Positions 37,001 through 47,232 are shown, counted from the stretch's first letter. The stretch: 64,000 nucleotides of DNA from GCA-002727615 sp964442655 (GCA_964442655.1 CAYTZM010000002.1:62001-126000); one strand, 5' to 3'. The notes: generated by a model from the sequence alone, not told the origin. Made by a program: numbers and translations.

Positions 37001-38719
37001 TTATATATCAGCATAACATTGTTTTTCAGACTTTGCTCCTGGATGAGTAACTGCTCCTTTTAATGCAGAACCAACTAATTGTGAATATTTCCATATTTCC
37101 CCAGAACCATATTCATGTTCGCGAGGCTTCCAAGCCTTTCTTCTTTTTTCAATTTCTTCTTTACTTAAATCAACACTTAGTTCTCCTGTTTCTGAATCAA
37201 TCGTTATAATATCCCCATTTTTAACTAAAGCTATTACCCCTCCGACCGCCGCTTCTGGACCTACATGACCTACACAAAAACCTCTCGTAGCTCCTGAGAA
37301 CCTACCATCAGTAATAAGAGCAACTTTTTCCCCCATTCCTTGCCCATATATAGCAGCTGTTGTAGACAACATTTCTCTCATACCAGGACCACCTTTAGGT
37401 CCTTCATATCTTATTACAAAAACGTCATTTTCTTTATAATTTCTCTCATTAACTGCCTTGTAAGCATCTTCCTCACAATCAAAAACTATCGCAGGCCCTA
37501 CATGTCTACTTCTTTCCATTCCTGCAACTTTAACTATTGCTCCCTCCTCAGCCAGATTGCCTCTGAGACCCACTACACCTCCAGTTGGAGTAATAGCATC
37601 ATGAACTTTATAAATAACATCTTGACCCTCAGGAAATGATATATCTTTTAAATTATCTTCAATGGTTTTTCCTGTGACCGTCATACAATCTCCATGTATA
37701 AAACCTGCATCATATAAAACTTTTAAGATAACTTGTACACCTCCTGCTTCATATAAATCCTTTGCAACATATTTACCTCCTGGTTTTAAATCAGCAATAT
37801 ATGGGGTAGATTTAAATATTTCTGCAACTGCAAATAAATCAAAATCTATACCTGCTTCATTTGCCATAGCTGGAAGATGTAATGCAGCATTTGTTGAACC
37901 ACCTGAAGCAGCAACCACTCTTGCTGCATTTTCAAATGATTTCAATGTAACAATGTCTCGAGGTCTTAAATTTAATTTAATTAGTTCCATAACTTGTTTT
38001 CCTGCTGCTAATGCATATTCATCTCTAGACTCATAAGGTGCAGGAGCTCCCGTACTATTAGGTAAAGCTAAACCAATAGCTTCACTAACACATGCCATAG
38101 TATTAGCAGTAAATTGTCCACCACAAGAACCAGCTGAAGGACAAGCCGCCCTTTCAATTAAATCCAATTCTTCAGCATCTATAATTCCTGCATCATTTTG
38201 ACCTACTGCTTCATATACGTCTTGAACTGTAAGATCTTTTCCCTTATGAGATCCGGGCATAATTGATCCTCCATAAATAAATACACTTGGAATATTTAGT
38301 CTTAACATGGACATCATAACGCCTGGTAAAGACTTATCACAACCTGCAACACCAACCAAACCATCATAACAATGTCCTCTAACAGAAAGTTCTATTGTAT
38401 CAGCAATTGCCTCTCTACTAGCCAATGACGCTTTCATTCCTTGATGTCCCATGGCTAAGCCATCTGTAACAGTAATTGTTGTAAATTCTCTTGGAGTACC
38501 TTTCTCTAAGGAAACACCCTTTTTAACTGATTGCGCCTGTCGTCTTAAGGTAATATTACAGGGAGCAGACTCATTCCATGTTGTGGCAACTCCAATAAAT
38601 GGTTGATGAATTTGTTCTGTTGTTAAATCCATTGCATAATAAAAAGACCTATGCGGAGCTCTTCCTGGCCCTTCCGTCACATGTCTACTTGGCAAGTTTT
38701 CTTTATTAATTTTTTTCAA
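37001..38719 (-). CDS. ilvD: Dihydroxy-acid dehydratase
   Basis: IlvD makes 2-oxo acids for valine, leucine and isoleucine. The 572-residue protein has cluster-binding cysteines C54, C127 (VAGCDKSLPG) and C199 (PSAGSCGGQFTANTM). The C-terminal GRFSGATRGFCVGHVGPEA is intact. It is the only branched-chain synthesis gene in the window. It follows valS by 30 bases, a functional as well as positional neighbour. Confidence 0.97.
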   Translation of the reverse strand: MKKINKENLPSRHVTEGPGRAPHRSFYYAMDLTTEQIHQPFIGVATTWNESAPCNITLRRQAQSVKKGVSLEKGTPREFTTITVTDGLAMGHQGMKASLASREAIADTIELSVRGHCYDGLVGVAGCDKSLPGVMMSMLRLNIPSVFIYGGSIMPGSHKGKDLTVQDVYEAVGQNDAGIIDAEELDLIERAACPSAGSCGGQFTANTMACVSEAIGLALPNSTGAPAPYESRDEYALAAGKQVMELIKLNLRPRDIVTLKSFENAARVVAASGGSTNAALHLPAMANEAGIDFDLFAVAEIFKSTPYIADLKPGGKYVAKDLYEAGGVQVILKVLYDAGFIHGDCMTVTGKTIEDNLKDISFPEGQDVIYKVHDAITPTGGVVGLRGNLAEEGAIVKVAGMERSRHVGPAIVFDCEEDAYKAVNERNYKENDVFVIRYEGPKGGPGMREMLSTTAAIYGQGMGEKVALITDGRFSGATRGFCVGHVGPEAAVGGVIALVKNGDIITIDSETGELSVDLSKEEIEKRRKAWKPREHEYGSGEIWKYSQLVGSALKGAVTHPGAKSEKQCYADI

Positions 38720-38749
38720 TTTAAATCTCCCAATTCATTAAATTTAATG

Positions 38750-41407
38750 CTATTTTGAAATTTTTTCCAAAGCCATATTAATTTTCTCAACAGAGCCTAC
38801 TAATCTTAACTTCCTATCTTTTTGCTCATTTATAATCTCTTCAGGCGCACGTTTTAAAAAATCTTTATTATTTAATTTTTTATCTATTATAAATATATCA
38901 TTTTTTAATTTTGTTAAATCAATATTTAAACGGTCATATTCTTTATCAATATCAATTAAACCCTTAAGAGGTATATAAAATGTCGCATTATCTACTAAAA
39001 TTTGTGCAACATCGTTTTCTTCATTAGCTATCTGCTTTATTTCCCCAACTTTAGCTATATCCTTAATCACATATTCATTATTGCTAATATAATTAATTTT
39101 TAAAGAGTCTAACTCAATAAAATTTAAATTTATCAAAGATTTAAACTCAATATTTAATATATTTCTTAATGATCTAATTTCAGATATTAGTTTAATTATC
39201 CAATTTACTTCAACTAAATTTTCTTTGGATACTCTTAAATCTACATCATCTTTAGACCATTTCTCTAATGCTAAAACTGAACCAAATTTATGTTTTTTAG
39301 AATACAAATATTCTGTACTAAATGGAACTAAAGGGTGTAATAAAATTAATATTTTTTTAAATACATAAGCAGCAACATTTTTAACTTCTTCACTATCTTT
39401 TTTATTAATAATAATTTTTACAAACTCTATATACCAGTCACAATAATAATGCCAAACAAACTGATATAAATTGTTAGCTGCTTCATTAAACCTATACGAA
39501 GTTATATCCTTATAAACTTTATCAGTAAAATCATCTAATAAATTTAATATCCAATGATTTACAGACAATTTTACATTAGAAAAATCAAAATTGTCATCTA
39601 ATTTACAACGATTTATTTCTAAAAACCTAGAAACATTATTAATCTTAGTTAAAAAATTACGATACCCTACTATTCTATCTTCTGATAATTTAATGTCCCT
39701 CCCTTGTGTAGCGAGAGCAGCAAGTGTAAATCTTATAGAATCTGTTCCATATTTACCCATTAACTTCAAAGGATCTACTGCATTACCTTTAGATTTAGAC
39801 ATTTTATCCCCTTTTGAATCCCTAACTAAAGCATGTACATAAACTTCCTTAAATGGAGATTTATTCATAAAATGAATTCCTAACATCATCATTCTAGCAA
39901 CCCAAAAGAAAATTATATCAAAACCAGTAACCAAAATATCACCAGGATAATGATTTAATAAATAATTATTCTTTTTTGGCCAATCTAATGTCGAAAAAGG
40001 CCATAATCCAGATGAGAACCAAGTATCTAAAACATCTTCATCTTGTTTCAGTTCTACCTCTTTTTCATATTTAGCTTTTGCTTTAATAATGGCTTCTTCA
40101 TATGTCTTAGCTACAAAAATATCTCCTTTTTCAGAATACCATGCTGGAATTCTATGTCCCCACCACAATTGTCTTGATATACACCATGGCTCAATATTAT
40201 TCATCCAATCAAAAAAAGTATTTTCCCAAGACTTGGGAATAAAAACAGTTTCCCCAGTTTTTACAGCGTCTATGGCAGGACCAGCTAATTTTTTTGCATC
40301 CACAAACCATTGGTCAGTTAAATAAGGCTCTATTACAGTGTCTGACCTGTCTCCATAAGGAACCACATGAATCGTCTCTTCAATTTTATCTATCAATCCC
40401 AAGCTATCCATATCATTTATAACTTTTTGCCTAGCGTTAAAAATAGATAAATTTCTATATTCTTTTGGAACATTATTATTTAACTTACCTTCAGCCGTCA
40501 GTATATTTAAAACCTCTAAATTGTTTCTTTTTCCTACCAAAAAATCATTAAAATCATGAGCAGGAGTTATTTTTACTGCACCAGTACCTTTATCTGGATC
40601 TGCATAATCATCTGCTATAATATCAATTTCTTTATTAACTATAGGTAAAAGCACTTTTTTACCTATCAATTTTTTATACCTAGTATCTTCAGGATGCACA
40701 GCAACAGCAGTATCCCCAAGCATAGTTTCTGGTCTTGTAGTAGCTATAATTAAATACGCTTTTGAGTTAACAACTGGGTATTTAAAGTGCCAATAATGAC
40801 CCTTAACTTCTTTTTGAATAACTTCTAAATCAGATATTGCTGTTTGAAGCTTAGTATCCCAATTAACTAAACGCTTATCTCTATATATCAAACCTTCTTC
40901 ATATAATGTAATAAATACCTCTTTCACGGCTTCAGATAAGCCTTGATCTAGAGTAAACCTCTCTCTATTCCAATCTGCAGAGGCTCCTAACCTTCTTAAC
41001 TGATTTAATATATTTCCGCCAGATTGTTCTTTCCATTCCCATACCTTAGCTAAAAAATTTTCTCTACCAATTTCTCTCCTACCCAATTCTCCATCAGAAA
41101 CCATCTTCCTTTCTACTAACATTTGTGTAGCTATTCCTGCGTGATCAGTTCCTGGTTGCCATAATACATTTTTATTATTCAATCTCCAAAATCGACTTAA
41201 TATATCTTGTAAAGTCATGTTAAGTGCGTGACCAATATGGAGACTTCCTGTTACATTAGGAGGTGGCATCATTATAGTAAAAGGTTCTTTTTCTGATTTA
41301 CTACTTACAGAATTAATATTATTTTTATCCCAAATTTTATTAGAATAATTTTCAATTTCTGTATAGTGATTATTACTAGAACTATTTTTATTACTCTTAT
41401 AAGACAT
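38750..41407 (-). CDS. valS: Valyl-tRNA synthetase
   Basis: A class I synthetase of 885 residues. HIGH is in NVTGSLHIGHALNM and KMSKS in GDKMSKSKGNA. The editing domain (TTRPETMLGDTAVAVHP) and a C-terminal coiled-coil (from about residue 820) are present. It lies downstream of popZ, as in many Alphaproteobacteria. Confidence 0.97.
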   Translation of the reverse strand: MSYKSNKNSSSNNHYTEIENYSNKIWDKNNINSVSSKSEKEPFTIMMPPPNVTGSLHIGHALNMTLQDILSRFWRLNNKNVLWQPGTDHAGIATQMLVERKMVSDGELGRREIGRENFLAKVWEWKEQSGGNILNQLRRLGASADWNRERFTLDQGLSEAVKEVFITLYEEGLIYRDKRLVNWDTKLQTAISDLEVIQKEVKGHYWHFKYPVVNSKAYLIIATTRPETMLGDTAVAVHPEDTRYKKLIGKKVLLPIVNKEIDIIADDYADPDKGTGAVKITPAHDFNDFLVGKRNNLEVLNILTAEGKLNNNVPKEYRNLSIFNARQKVINDMDSLGLIDKIEETIHVVPYGDRSDTVIEPYLTDQWFVDAKKLAGPAIDAVKTGETVFIPKSWENTFFDWMNNIEPWCISRQLWWGHRIPAWYSEKGDIFVAKTYEEAIIKAKAKYEKEVELKQDEDVLDTWFSSGLWPFSTLDWPKKNNYLLNHYPGDILVTGFDIIFFWVARMMMLGIHFMNKSPFKEVYVHALVRDSKGDKMSKSKGNAVDPLKLMGKYGTDSIRFTLAALATQGRDIKLSEDRIVGYRNFLTKINNVSRFLEINRCKLDDNFDFSNVKLSVNHWILNLLDDFTDKVYKDITSYRFNEAANNLYQFVWHYYCDWYIEFVKIIINKKDSEEVKNVAAYVFKKILILLHPLVPFSTEYLYSKKHKFGSVLALEKWSKDDVDLRVSKENLVEVNWIIKLISEIRSLRNILNIEFKSLINLNFIELDSLKINYISNNEYVIKDIAKVGEIKQIANEENDVAQILVDNATFYIPLKGLIDIDKEYDRLNIDLTKLKNDIFIIDKKLNNKDFLKRAPEEIINEQKDRKLRLVGSVEKINMALEKISK

Positions 41408-41444
41408 ATTTATTTATACCCCATAAAATTAAAATTTATAAAAA

Positions 41445-41789
41445 CTAATAGTTCTTATTGTTTAATGATTTTATTGTATCTCTTGTATAGTCTTTTGCAA
41501 TCGATGAGAAATTTTTTTCAAACCATTTTTCAATATCTACACGTATTAAGTTTTTAATGTTTTTCTTGTAAATTAATTTCTCTTCTTCAGAATTTCTTGT
41601 ATTTGAAGATTCAGTATATACTTCCGTTAATAATAATACATCGGCTTCTTTTTTTTTAGATTTATTTATTTTTTTTCTAGTTACAGTCTTTTTACCAGTA
41701 TCTTTTTTATCTGTTTTTAAAATAGCTTTTCTTACGTCTGCTAGTGCTTTATCTACTTCTTTAACATTTTTATTTTTTGATTTATTCAT
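41445..41789 (-). CDS. popZ: Pole-organizing protein PopZ (DUF2497), short form
   Basis: The protein has 114 residues. An N-terminal helix, EVDKALADVRKAILKTD, resembles the PopZ client-binding motif, and the C-terminal helices LIRVDIEKWFEKNFSSIAKD match the DUF2497 oligomerisation region. Synteny (tolC-popZ-valS) supports the call. The linker between (about residues 28-48) is short and lysine/arginine-rich, where characterised PopZ has a longer acidic proline-rich segment. It should mark a cell pole and tether the chromosome origin. Confidence 0.8.
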   Translation of the reverse strand: MNKSKNKNVKEVDKALADVRKAILKTDKKDTGKKTVTRKKINKSKKKEADVLLLTEVYTESSNTRNSEEEKLIYKKNIKNLIRVDIEKWFEKNFSSIAKDYTRDTIKSLNNKNY

Positions 41790-41806
41790 TAATTTTTATT
41801 GAATTG

Positions 41807-43210
41807 CTATTTAAGTAAATCTAATAAAGATTTATTATTATTTGAACCACCTTTAATACTATTATAATAATCTAAATTATTATAAAAATTTTCTACCGGT
41901 AAATTTAAACTTCTAGCAGTCATCTTTCCAGATAAAGCTAACCATTCATAATTAGCAATATATAATTCAGTATTTACTTTAATTAAATTAGCTCTTGCTC
42001 TAAACAATTCATTTTCTGCATCTAGAACATCTATTACTGTTCTAGCTCCAACATTTTCTTCCTGAATAACACCTTCTAAAGCCACCTCATTTGCATGAAT
42101 AGACGCTTTAAAAGCTGTCATTTGTGATTTTAAGCTTTCAATTGTATTCCATATTATCATAGCTTGTTCTGCCGTAATTCTAATTGAATTATCTATTTCA
42201 GTTCTGCTCTTAATAAGCTTTTGGTTATATTTTCTAATTAAGGATTCTTCTTCTCCACCTTTGTATAATGGCCATGATAAATTAGCTGATATATCAAAAT
42301 ATCTTTGTTCTTCAAAAAAGGTATTAGGATCCCAAGCTTGGTTTGCGCTAGCTTCTAAATCTACAGAAGGTTTCATTTCCTTTAATGCTAAATCCAACTC
42401 TTGTTGTGCTAAAAACCTAGCATTATTAGCTAATATAATATTCGGATTAGATTTAGAAATATTATTCATAAAAACTTCTAAACTTTCAGGTAAAATTGGC
42501 AAATTTTCAGGATAAAAAACTTTTTCAGATTCTATTCCAATATCCGAAAAAAATGAAGCCTTAGCGATATCTAAATCTGCCTTTGCTTTTACTAAATTAG
42601 CATTAGCATCAGAAAACCTAGCTTCTGCCTGAGACACATCAGTAACCGTTAAATCTCCTACTTCATATCTGTCTCTTGTCGCCTCAAGTTGCCTTTTTAT
42701 AACCTCATTATTTTTTATTGCTATGTCTAATAAAGAAAATTCTTCAATTAAATTAAAATATGATTTAGCCGCATTTAGTAAAACTTCATTTTCAATTAAC
42801 AGTAATCTTGACTGAGATAATTTAAACTTTGCATCTGCAATTTTAACACTTTGTGCTGTCTTACCTCCATCATATAGCTTTTTGGAAACTACCAAACCCA
42901 TTGAAATCGGCACATTATTTTTAGTATTAGATGACGCAGATTTAACCTTAGTAGTAACCAATCTTTTTCCGAGAGAACCATCTAAATATACTTTTGGCTC
43001 CCAACCTGAAAGAGCATCTGCAACCTCTTCAGTTACCACTTTTCCTTCTATTCTTTCAGAAAATAATAAAGGATGATTAGAATAAGCATTTGCTAAAGCA
43101 ACCTCAAAACTTTGAGCATATAATTTACTTGTGCTTAATACTAAAATAAAAAACACAATTTTTATAATGTTTAAAAATTTTACAAAATTTTTAATAAAAT
43201 ACATATTCAT
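41807..43210 (-). CDS. tolC: TolC-family outer-membrane efflux protein
   Basis: A signal peptide (IVFFILVLSTSKLYAQ) precedes two OEP repeats, each with long helices and short beta segments (DRYEVGDLTVTDVSQAEARF, and GARTVIDVLDAENELFRAR). Length is 467 residues. TolC forms the outer-membrane tunnel for type I export or RND efflux. It lies between the Pcm-like gene and popZ. Confidence 0.93.
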   Translation of the reverse strand: MNMYFIKNFVKFLNIIKIVFFILVLSTSKLYAQSFEVALANAYSNHPLLFSERIEGKVVTEEVADALSGWEPKVYLDGSLGKRLVTTKVKSASSNTKNNVPISMGLVVSKKLYDGGKTAQSVKIADAKFKLSQSRLLLIENEVLLNAAKSYFNLIEEFSLLDIAIKNNEVIKRQLEATRDRYEVGDLTVTDVSQAEARFSDANANLVKAKADLDIAKASFFSDIGIESEKVFYPENLPILPESLEVFMNNISKSNPNIILANNARFLAQQELDLALKEMKPSVDLEASANQAWDPNTFFEEQRYFDISANLSWPLYKGGEEESLIRKYNQKLIKSRTEIDNSIRITAEQAMIIWNTIESLKSQMTAFKASIHANEVALEGVIQEENVGARTVIDVLDAENELFRARANLIKVNTELYIANYEWLALSGKMTARSLNLPVENFYNNLDYYNSIKGGSNNNKSLLDLLK

Positions 43211-43232
43211 ATTACTACTTTCCTAAATTAGA

Positions 43233-43898
43233 CTAAAATTCAAAGTTCTCTTGCTTTTCAAAACCTGGAACTTCAGGAATATTACCTTCAAAAATAACTG
43301 AACTATTAATTATACTCCTATTTTTACTAAACACAAATGCTTTACCATAAGAATTATCACTAGAATTCTTTACACCACACAAAAGTTTACCATTTTCCGC
43401 TAACTGGTCAAATAAACAATCAGGTACACATGAGACAGATCCAAAAATAAATATTTTGTCATAAGGTGCACTTTTTAAATGTCCTTTATTGTGATCTCCA
43501 TTAATAATTATTGCACTATCTAATCCAATTTGAGTAATAATTTTATTGGCTTTCTCTCGTAACGCAATATCAGATTCAATTCCCACCACAATAGAAGCTA
43601 ATGACTCTAAAATAGCTGTTGTATACCCACATCCAGCTCCTATTTCAAGAATTACATCATCCTTTGAAAAATTAACAGAATCAATCATTTTTGCTATAGT
43701 TACATTAGATAAAAGCCATCTTCCTTTTTTCACTTCTATATTTCCATCATGATATGAAATAGATTTTTTTTCATCATCTAAAAAAAGCTCTTTAGGAATA
43801 GAATCAAATATTTGCAACAACTTATCATCATTAATTCCTGAAGGCTTTAATTGATTATTGATCATATTTTTTTTCATGATTTCTAATGACACAACCAA
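43233..43898 (-). CDS. Pcm-like O-methyltransferase (second copy)
   Basis: The 221-residue protein belongs to the isoaspartate methyltransferase family, with motif I ILEIGAGCGYTTAIL and KNMINNQLKPSGINDD at the N-terminus. This subfamily, always beside tolC in Alphaproteobacteria, is divergent from canonical Pcm (19539-20177), and its substrate is not established. The TTG at 43898 has GGGAG at 9-base spacing; an internal ATG at 43877 is the alternative start. Confidence 0.85.
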   Translation of the reverse strand: MVVSLEIMKKNMINNQLKPSGINDDKLLQIFDSIPKELFLDDEKKSISYHDGNIEVKKGRWLLSNVTIAKMIDSVNFSKDDVILEIGAGCGYTTAILESLASIVVGIESDIALREKANKIITQIGLDSAIIINGDHNKGHLKSAPYDKIFIFGSVSCVPDCLFDQLAENGKLLCGVKNSSDNSYGKAFVFSKNRSIINSSVIFEGNIPEVPGFEKQENFEF

Positions 43899-43979
43899 TT
43901 ACAATTACTCCCTAAATATTAAGTCTATTTACATATATGAAATACAAAAGAATGTTAAGGTATTTTTATACTCAAATAA

Positions 43980-46472
43980 TTATACTTTGAATGGTTTAAA
44001 CATTATTAATAACTGAGGTAAAAGGATTAAAGAAGAAATAAGTGCTATTATCATTGCCATACTAGTTAGCAAACCAAAATAAATACTTGGAATAAAACTA
44101 GAAAAAACCAATATAGAAAAACCTACTATTATAGTTACAGAAGTATAATACATTGCAAAACCAATACTTTCATGAGTTCTCTGCATTGATTCTAAATAAT
44201 TATTATCTTTAAACAACTCGGTCTTAAAGCGATAAATATAGTGTATTGTATTATCGACAGCTATACCCATGCTTATAGCAGCTATAGTAATAGTCATTAA
44301 GTCTAAACGAATATTAAACCAACCCATAAAACCCAGAACAAAAGTGATAGATATAATATTAGGAAATAATGCTATTAAAGAAATCATAAAAGACCGAAAT
44401 AAAATGAGAAACATAAAAAATAATAATACTACAACAGTGCCTAATGTTAAAATTTGTGACTTAAATAAACTTTGTAACATATTGTTATACAAAATAAGGA
44501 CATTACTTAAATGTACTTTTTCTGATGGAAGCCCCGCGACATCAGGAATTTCTTTTATTAATTTTTCAATTAAATCATTCCTTCTTAAATCAGGAAGAGA
44601 ATCAATAACACGAGTAACTATTCTAGCTTGATCATTTTCAATTGAGATGTATGGAGAAACAATTATATTCTTATACTCTTCTGACAATTCTGAATATATA
44701 AGAGCTAATTGAATAATGTCTAAGTCATTACCATTATTTAAAACTTTACCCACTTTTAACAATGTCGCAAAAGATGTAACCTTACCTATTTCATCAATAT
44801 CATCTAAATAATCATGAACCCTATTTATAATATTCATCTTATATTTAGTAAAAAATAATTTAGATTTATCTACATGAATCTCTTCCTCATTTAAAAAATC
44901 AAATTCATCATCAGAAAATTCACCATCAGAAAATTCATTATTAGAAAATTCACCCTCTAAATTATCAATATCTAAATCTAAAGTAATATCTAATAATGTT
45001 GTCCCTCCTAATTGTTCATCTATAACTTTCATGCCTTTATATATTTCAGTATTTTTCTTAAAATAATCAATAAAACTATTTTCAACCTCTAAATAAGAAA
45101 TACCTAATATTGATAAAAGTAATATTATACCAGAAATCCAAATAATTTTTTTTCCAATCACTTTAGAAAGTTTTGAAAAAAGTAATGGCAAAGGAAATAT
45201 TTGTTCAAAAGTATAATTAGGCTTCACTTTATTTAAATTAACTTGTAACAAAGGAAACAATAAAAATGATAAAATTAATGAAATTGTTATACCTATACTC
45301 ATCATCCATCCAAAATTTATTACAGGTAAGAGTCCGGAAAATACTAAAGATGAAAAACCCGCTATAGTAGTTAATACTGTAAAAAAACATGGCTTAATCA
45401 TTGTTGACACTGCCTCTATTAACAATTTTTGTTGTGAGTAATCTGGATTTTTAACGTATAACTCTCTATATTTAACTGTTAAATGAACAATTATTGCCAT
45501 TGTAAAAATTAATTGCAAAGAAATAAAATTTGAAGAAATTACAGTTATCTTCCAACCACAAAAAGATAATAAACCCGCAGTAATTATAACTGAACACAAA
45601 CAAGTTATCATAGGGATTAATATCCACCTAACTTGTCTAAAAATAATTGAAAGTGCTATTATGAGAAAAATAAATATAGAAACACCAAAGACTTTAAGGT
45701 CACTTTTTACAAAATTTATGACATCATTTGAAATCATAGATAAACCACCAAGAAATATTTTTTCCTCTTCATTATAAAAAGAAATAATTTTTCTTATTTC
45801 ATTTATAGTTAATTCATTCTTTTTTATAGAGATTTTTCTTAAGTAATTATATTGAACGTTTACAATATTAAGCCTATCTTTTTCAGATTCTACTAATAAA
45901 TTATTTTTTAATTTTTCTTTTAATTCTTTTCGTTCATTTACTAAACTATTGAGCTGAATATCTTCTTTCATATTAATTATTAGCGCTGTAGTTTTAAAAT
46001 CACTGCTTACCAAGTTATTCCTATAAATAGGACTTGATAAAAACTCTTCTTTAACAAGTTCTAAATCAATATTTTCACTCTGCATTGTAGGAACATCTTC
46101 TAACAATTCTACTATTGGCTTAGGTGGGCTTTGAAGTAGCGGAACATTTAAAATACTTATAACTGAGCTTACCTCATCTAATTTTATTAAGTTTTCAGAA
46201 ATCAACTTAATATTATTTAAAGTATTTTTAGAAAACAAATCAGCCTTTGGCGTATAAGCCAGTATTAAAAAATCAGGAGAATAATATCTTTTATTTATTA
46301 ACTGAGTATAAGCTAAATCTTTATCACCTTCTAAAATCAAAGTATCTGTAGAAGCATCTATAACTATATTTCTAATTTGAAAAGCGAATATAATTACTAT
46401 AGCTGTAATAAATAAAAGAAGTAATTTTGAGTTATTAAATATATACTTGCTATATAAATTTTTAAAATCCAA
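43980..46472 (-). CDS. RND-superfamily exporter, MMPL/HAE3 type
   Basis: The 830-residue protein has two matching halves, each with a TM, a periplasmic domain and a block of five TMs. The second membrane block contains AAISMGIAVDNTIHYIYRF, typical of the MMPL/patched (hydrophobe exporter) branch. Transport of lipids, hopanoids or sterol-like molecules is the usual guess for the branch; the cargo here is unknown. Between the halves an acidic EFSD-type repeat (DNA 44901-44960) is inserted in the second periplasmic domain. It is not adjacent to a membrane-fusion protein gene. Confidence 0.88.
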   Translation of the reverse strand: MDFKNLYSKYIFNNSKLLLLFITAIVIIFAFQIRNIVIDASTDTLILEGDKDLAYTQLINKRYYSPDFLILAYTPKADLFSKNTLNNIKLISENLIKLDEVSSVISILNVPLLQSPPKPIVELLEDVPTMQSENIDLELVKEEFLSSPIYRNNLVSSDFKTTALIINMKEDIQLNSLVNERKELKEKLKNNLLVESEKDRLNIVNVQYNYLRKISIKKNELTINEIRKIISFYNEEEKIFLGGLSMISNDVINFVKSDLKVFGVSIFIFLIIALSIIFRQVRWILIPMITCLCSVIITAGLLSFCGWKITVISSNFISLQLIFTMAIIVHLTVKYRELYVKNPDYSQQKLLIEAVSTMIKPCFFTVLTTIAGFSSLVFSGLLPVINFGWMMSIGITISLILSFLLFPLLQVNLNKVKPNYTFEQIFPLPLLFSKLSKVIGKKIIWISGIILLLSILGISYLEVENSFIDYFKKNTEIYKGMKVIDEQLGGTTLLDITLDLDIDNLEGEFSNNEFSDGEFSDDEFDFLNEEEIHVDKSKLFFTKYKMNIINRVHDYLDDIDEIGKVTSFATLLKVGKVLNNGNDLDIIQLALIYSELSEEYKNIIVSPYISIENDQARIVTRVIDSLPDLRRNDLIEKLIKEIPDVAGLPSEKVHLSNVLILYNNMLQSLFKSQILTLGTVVVLLFFMFLILFRSFMISLIALFPNIISITFVLGFMGWFNIRLDLMTITIAAISMGIAVDNTIHYIYRFKTELFKDNNYLESMQRTHESIGFAMYYTSVTIIVGFSILVFSSFIPSIYFGLLTSMAMIIALISSLILLPQLLIMFKPFKV
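44901..44960 (-). repeat. 15-bp tandem repeat in the RND exporter gene
   Basis: Four 15-bp units start at 44901, 44916, 44931 and 44946, each beginning AAATTCA and differing at a few positions. They encode pentapeptides such as GEFSN, NEFSD, GEFSD, DEF. The period preserves frame, as in the unrelated gyrA repeat. Confidence 0.85.
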
Positions 46473-46647
46473 ACCACCCTCTTAAAAATAAATCTATAAT
46501 ATTTATTAACTTTAAATATAGTAACTAAATAATAATATTTTACCTAATAATTATAATAGAGTATATCTTTGTAAATTTAATTTTTAAAAATAAATAATTA
46601 TTTTTCTTTAATTTATTAAATTGTTATTTTATATATTTATTTTTATT

Positions 46648-46721
46648 GGCCCGGTGTCAGAGTGGTTATGTAGAGGACTGCAAATCCCCGTACGGCGGTT
46701 CGATTCCGTCCCGGGCCTCCA
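46648..46721 (+). tRNA. tRNA-Cys (anticodon GCA)
   Basis: A 74-base segment with acceptor GGCCCGG/CCGGGCC, anticodon stem-loop GGACTGCAAATCC carrying GCA, T loop GGTTCGATTCC and encoded CCA. An 11-bp direct repeat begins 28 bases after its 3' end. Confidence 0.95.
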
Positions 46722-46748
46722 TTTAAGACAATAAACGATTACAGCGTC

Positions 46749-46770
46749 TTAGTGGACAATTAGTGGACAA
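46749..46770 (+). repeat. Two 11-bp direct repeats downstream of tRNA-Cys
   Basis: TTAGTGGACAA occurs twice, back to back (46749-46759 and 46760-46770). Each unit is one helical turn, so both copies face the same side of the DNA. The position just past a tRNA 3' end recalls arm-type integrase sites near tRNA attachment sites, but no integrase gene is present. The repeat could equally be an operator for irr, whose start is at 46828. Confidence 0.6.
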
Positions 46771-46827
46771 TATGAACAAATATATTATAGTAGTTAGGTG
46801 AATATGTAACTATATTAGAAATAAAAA

Positions 46828-47232
46828 ATGATAGCAGATAAAGCCTTAAAGATTTTAAAAATTAATAAACTTAGATTAACTAAACAAAGAATATCATTAG
46901 TATCAAATATTTTTAAGTTTGGTAATAGACATATTAATGCGGACAGTCTTCATAATGAAATGACCGATAATGGTGTAAAAGTTTCTTTAGCAACTGTTTA
47001 TAATACATTACATGATTTGACAAAAGTAGGTTTATTGAGACACGTCAAAGTAAATTCTAATCAAAATTATTTTGATACTAATATTGATGCTCATCACCAT
47101 TTTTATGATGAGAGCAATAATTCTTTAATAGATATTTCCAAAGAAAAAATTAATATTAAAGATATTCCCTTACCTCCAGAAAATAAAAAAATTTCTGAAG
47201 TAGAAGTAATTATTTCAATAAAAAATAAATAA
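46828..47232 (+). CDS. irr: Iron response regulator Irr (Fur family)
   Basis: The 134-residue protein has a Fur winged helix (LTKQRISLVSNIF, then VSLATVYNTLHDL) and the Irr-type histidine run H89-H91 (DAHHHFYDE), with DIPLPPENKKISEVEVIISI at the C-terminus. It contains no cysteine, hence no structural CxxC zinc site and no N-terminal GCPWHD heme motif. Irr represses or activates genes under iron limitation. An Irr-box palindrome stands between it and the rubrerythrin gene. Confidence 0.9.
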   Translation: MIADKALKILKINKLRLTKQRISLVSNIFKFGNRHINADSLHNEMTDNGVKVSLATVYNTLHDLTKVGLLRHVKVNSNQNYFDTNIDAHHHFYDESNNSLIDISKEKINIKDIPLPPENKKISEVEVIISIKNK

